Part shown: positions 9,121 through 11,679 of the stretch, piece after piece
Position numbering within the stretch: the first letter of the stretch is position 1
Layout of the letters: every line of letters starts with the position of its first letter
Assembly: GCA_016931085.1 (NCBI GenBank)
Contig: JAFGFO010000465.1
Span: 1 to 11,679 of the forward strand
DNA length: 11,679 nt
From: Thermoflexales bacterium
GTDB lineage: Bacteria > Chloroflexota > Anaerolineae > Fen-1058
Direction of reading: 5' to 3'
Notes under the pieces: model-generated
Database searches by the model: none
What the model was told of the DNA's origin: nothing
What the model saw: only the letters and a program-made list of their open reading frames with translations
Program-made: the position numbers and the translations under genes

Positions 9121-9126
9121 CTCCTT
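9121..9126 (-). promoter_or_regulatory. Ribosome binding site of the membrane enzyme gene
   Basis: AAGGAG lies on the minus strand at 9126 to 9121. Only one base separates it from the first ATG (9119), but four separate it from the second ATG (9116). The short spacing makes translation from the second Met more plausible, giving a 690-residue protein. A perfect palindrome ends four bases upstream of this site. Confidence 0.65.
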
Positions 9127-9130
9127 AGAC

Positions 9131-9158
9131 GTAGGGGCGGTTCGCGAACCGCCCCTAC
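9131..9158. repeat. Perfect 28-base palindrome between the two right-hand genes
   Basis: The left arm is GTAGGGGCGGTTCG and the right arm is its exact reverse complement, with no spacer. In RNA the centre would open to a small loop above a GC-rich stem. On the minus strand it is followed by GTCTAAGGAG rather than a T-tract, so it is not a classical intrinsic terminator for the upstream gene. Palindromes of the form GTAGGGGC...GCCCCTAC are, from memory, frequent dispersed extragenic repeats in several bacterial groups including Chloroflexota. A REP-like element is therefore the best call; a processing or attenuation hairpin is possible. Confidence 0.7.
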
Positions 9159-9177
9159 AATTGTTTTCGAGATGGCC

Positions 9178-11679
9178 CTAATAGCTCTTGAGAATCACTG
9201 GCAGGTAGATCGTATAATCCACTCGGGCAACCGTCGTCGTCAACTGAACGCTACTGGTGACCGACGAGTCACCCATTGACGCAGCCGTCACGGTGACCAG
9301 ATCGCTGGCGCCAGCGCTCTCACCGGACGGGATCTGGACCACGGCCAGTACATCAGCCGCCGCTCCCGCCGCCAAGGGTCCCAGCTCGGACGGAAGCGTC
9401 GTCACCCAACGGGATACACCGGCTGCCAGGGTAAAGGCATCCTGCACGTTGCCTGTGTTAGTCAGACGCAGCGTGTACGTCACCGAGACGCCGGGAGCGC
9501 CCGACAGTGCATCGAGCGGCGCGCCCAACTCCACGCCATAGACCGCCGCCGCCAGCGCCGTCGTCGTAAGCACGCTGCTGTCGCTGAGAGAGGGATCGCC
9601 CCGCGACGTGGCCTTGACGGTCACCACGTCCACCTCGCCATCAGCAGCCGTCGTCGAGATGGTGACCGTCACTGTGATCTGCCGCGTACCTGAGGGCGGC
9701 ACGTTCACCTCGCCCGGCGTTACGCTAGTCGCCCAGGCATTGCCAGCGAGGCTGAGATCGAAGGTGTCGGCCATGTTGCCCGTGTTGGTCAGGCGCAGCG
9801 TGTACGTCACCAAGACGCCAGGAGCCCCCGACAGTGCGTCGAGCGGCGCGCCCAATTCCACGCCATAGACCACCGCCACCGCCGTCGTCGTAAGCGTGCT
9901 CGTATCGCTGACCGATGAATTGCCCCGCGACGCAGCCTTGACGGTCACCACGTCCACCTCGCCATCAGCGACCGTCGTCGAGATGGTGACCGTCACCGTG
10001 ACCTGCCGCGTGCCTGAGGGCGACACGTTCACTTCGCCCGGCGTTACGCTAGTCGCCCAGGCATTGCCGGCGAGGCTGAGATCGAAGGTATCGGCCATGT
10101 TGCCGCTGTTGTGCACTGTCAGAAGGTACTGAAGCTGTTGGCCCTGCACGCCGTTGGCGCTAGCGCTTTCAGGCGCCAGCTCGACGCCCCAGGTCGGCGT
10201 AAAGATGCCCCCAGTCACCATCACCTCGTGCGTGACTGTAAGCGGCCCGCCGCACACGTTGGTCACGGTCACGACCACCGGGTACGTGCCGCCAGCGACG
10301 AAGGTGTGGTAGGCCGGGTTTGCCACAGCCGTCCCCCCATCGCCAAAGTTCCAGGCGTAGGTGATGGGGGACGAGCCGGCGGCAACACGGGCGGTGAAGG
10401 TGACCAGTTGGCCCGTGCTGGGCGCGAGTGGAACGTAATCAAAACTCACCCCACTCACTGGTTCACAGACCAGCAGCGTGATTTGCACATCCACTCGTGG
10501 CTCGTCTGGATCATCACTGAATATCTGCAGCGTAGTCGTGTACACACCGGCTGGAACTCCCTCATCAAATAACAGATTGAGACTGTCAGTGCCTCCCGCC
10601 GGCACACTGCCATTCGTCTTGGATTCCAACAGCCAGTCAACCGCCGGCGATTCTCTCAATGGCCCCCAGGTCAAGACAGCTCGGCCAACGTTGGCAATCC
10701 GCAGCGGCTGCACCGGATTACCGTCCGGCATACTGACCCGCACCGACAGCGGCGTCACCTCGATATCCGGCACGAGCGCCTCACTGACCACTTCCAATTC
10801 TACTGGAACGTCCAGCACAGACTGGTCGGGATCAGAACTCGTGATGCGCAGCACGCTCGTATAGGTTGCGACCGTCACCGGCGCGGTGAAAGTCACCACT
10901 ACCTGAGCGTCTGTACCAGCCACCACTGTGCCCGACAGCGGCGATACGAGCAGCCAGGCCACTTCGGGCGTCTCAGCGATGCTCCACGTCAGGCCGGCCG
11001 CGCCGCTGTTCACAATCATCACAAATCGCACGACCTGCCCGCCCGGATTCAAGATCTCGGTCAAGGCCTGGGGATTGACGATGATGTTCGGCATCGGCTC
11101 GACTACCACGATCAAGGTGACCTGCACCAGGACCACCGGCTTGCCGGGATCGTTGCTCGTAAGCCGCAACTGCACCGAGTGTGCGCCCGCGCTCAAGCCG
11201 GCCGCGTCGAAGCGCACCGCCGCATTGACGCTCTCACCGCTGAGCAGCGTGCCAGACAGCGGCGCTTCGGACAACCAGGCCACGTCGCTCGTCTCAGCCA
11301 TGCTCCAGACCAGATCGGCCGTACCACCGTTGCCAATCGTCAATGTTCGTGTTGCCGTTTGACCGGCGTTCAAGGTCTCTACCAAGCTGCTTGGGTTCAG
11401 CGTAAGAATTGGCGCCGGTTCGCTTCGCGCCGTCAGCAGCACCGGCACCTCCACCACAGCCTCGTCCGGGTCATCACTCGTGAGGCGCAGCACCGCGTTG
11501 TACACCCCCGCCGTCAGCGGCGCCGTGAACGTCACCGCCACGCCCGTGCTGCTCCCAGCCGCCACAGTCCCAGACAGCGGCGACACATTCAGCCAGTCCT
11601 CATCGCTCACCTCAGCGATGGCCCAGCTCAAACCGCCTGTCCCGCTGTTGCCGATCGTCAGCGCCCGCGCCACCTGTCC
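9178..11679 (-). CDS. Secreted multi-domain Ig-like protein with PKD domain and IYLPVILKSY tail (N-terminus beyond window)
   Basis: The open frame enters from the right edge and ends at TAG 9180-9178, giving 833 visible residues; the GTG at 11673 is internal, not a real start. Numbering from the edge, residues about 1-405 are four units of 106-107 residues with WxIAExxxxxWLxxSPLSGTVxxG and SDDPDxxxVxVPVxL, matching BACON-like or related Ig folds. Residues about 408-490 are a PKD domain with the signature YAWNFGDGG and GGTYPVVVTVTN. Cys405 and Cys476 flank or lie in it and could form a disulfide. Residues about 495-820 are three NEW3-like units (LTNTGNMADTFDLSL). The protein ends IYLPVILKSY, a hydrophobic Leu-Pro tail seen, from memory, on many exported Chloroflexota proteins. 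A surface adhesin, or a large enzyme with accessory domains, would fit; the catalytic part, if any, is outside the window. The 58-base gap suggests co-transcription with the membrane enzyme gene. Confidence 0.9.
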   Translation of the reverse strand, partial: GQVARALTIGNSGTGGLSWAIAEVSDEDWLNVSPLSGTVAAGSSTGVAVTFTAPLTAGVYNAVLRLTSDDPDEAVVEVPVLLTARSEPAPILTLNPSSLVETLNAGQTATRTLTIGNGGTADLVWSMAETSDVAWLSEAPLSGTLLSGESVNAAVRFDAAGLSAGAHSVQLRLTSNDPGKPVVLVQVTLIVVVEPMPNIIVNPQALTEILNPGGQVVRFVMIVNSGAAGLTWSIAETPEVAWLLVSPLSGTVVAGTDAQVVVTFTAPVTVATYTSVLRITSSDPDQSVLDVPVELEVVSEALVPDIEVTPLSVRVSMPDGNPVQPLRIANVGRAVLTWGPLRESPAVDWLLESKTNGSVPAGGTDSLNLLFDEGVPAGVYTTTLQIFSDDPDEPRVDVQITLLVCEPVSGVSFDYVPLAPSTGQLVTFTARVAAGSSPITYAWNFGDGGTAVANPAYHTFVAGGTYPVVVTVTNVCGGPLTVTHEVMVTGGIFTPTWGVELAPESASANGVQGQQLQYLLTVHNSGNMADTFDLSLAGNAWATSVTPGEVNVSPSGTRQVTVTVTISTTVADGEVDVVTVKAASRGNSSVSDTSTLTTTAVAVVYGVELGAPLDALSGAPGVLVTYTLRLTNTGNMADTFDLSLAGNAWATSVTPGEVNVPPSGTRQITVTVTISTTAADGEVDVVTVKATSRGDPSLSDSSVLTTTALAAAVYGVELGAPLDALSGAPGVSVTYTLRLTNTGNVQDAFTLAAGVSRWVTTLPSELGPLAAGAAADVLAVVQIPSGESAGASDLVTVTAASMGDSSVTSSVQLTTTVARVDYTIYLPVILKSY
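9455..10104 (-). repeat. Near-identical tandem NEW3-like units with a mosaic pattern
   Basis: Bases 9599-9780 match 9923-10104 at an offset of 324 with 11 mismatches by hand count (about 94% identity), all transitions. Bases 9455-9550 match the segment starting at 9782 at an offset of 327 with 8 mismatches, 7 of them transitions. The middle unit thus shares its N-terminal half with the last unit and its C-terminal half with the first. This points to recent unequal recombination or gene conversion within the gene. Confidence 0.85.
10470..11679 (-). repeat. Four BACON-like units, period 106-107 residues
   Basis: The SPLSGTV motif and its equivalents (APLSGTL, SPLSGTV, SKTNGSV) recur 106, 107 and 107 residues apart in the protein. 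Each is preceded by a WL pair and followed by a conserved (S/D)(D/N)DPD-type turn before the last strand. The fourth unit, next to the PKD domain, has diverged most and has lost the SPLSG core. The first visible unit is cut by the window edge, so more copies may lie outside. Confidence 0.8.

Noticed and set aside
9131..9158. Palindrome as an intrinsic terminator of the 9178 gene
   Set aside because: On the coding strand the stem is followed by GTCTAAGG with no T-tract. The other side has only a weak AATTGTTTT and no plus-strand gene to end.
9599..10104. Diversity-generating retroelement template/variable pair
   Set aside because: The differences are symmetric transitions rather than adenine-directed changes. 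I see no reverse transcriptase or lectin-type variable domain in the window.
11671..11673. GTG at 11673 as the start of the right-hand gene
   Set aside because: The frame stays open to the window edge (GGA CAG precede it), and the GTG falls inside the first BACON-like unit, so the true start is outside.

Overview
The window is almost wholly coding on the minus strand and holds three genes in head-to-tail order (read right to left): a partial secreted repeat protein (9178..11679, N-terminus off the right edge), a polytopic membrane protein with an embedded spermidine-synthase-like domain (7044..9119), and a giant secreted beta-helix plus Ig-like repeat protein (1..7012, C-terminus off the left edge). 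The gaps are 58 and 31 bases, and each downstream gene has its own Shine-Dalgarno sequence, so the three probably form one transcription unit. No promoter is visible, no RNA gene was recognised, and there is no gene-free stretch over 60 bases.

The DNA is GC-rich. The protein types suggest Chloroflexota, perhaps Anaerolineae or a relative: very long Sec-exported proteins made of about 107-residue Ig-like modules, beta-helix domains closing in an NWWG...GP motif, a PKD domain, and a C-terminus reading IYLPVILKSY. This is inference from remembered family resemblance, not from a marker gene.

Region by region: (a) 1..about 3560 encodes eleven complete Ig-like units plus the start of a twelfth, partly in an exact 321-bp period. 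(b) About 3570..6870 encodes a right-handed beta-helix region containing four copies of a recognisable header, preceded by a signal peptide at 6899..7012. (c) 7044..9119 encodes seven predicted membrane segments, a soluble SAM-binding Rossmann domain, then about six more membrane segments. (d) 9131..9158 is a perfect 28-base palindrome just upstream of that gene's ribosome binding site. (e) 9178..11679 encodes four BACON-like units, one PKD domain, three NEW3-like units and the IYLPVILKSY tail.

Taken together this looks like a cell-surface cluster: two large exported, probably adhesive or structural proteins bracketing a membrane enzyme of unknown substrate. The enzyme keeps the SAM-binding motifs but lacks the usual catalytic signature of true spermidine synthases, so its role may lie with the envelope or its neighbours rather than with polyamines. 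That link is a hypothesis from gene order only.
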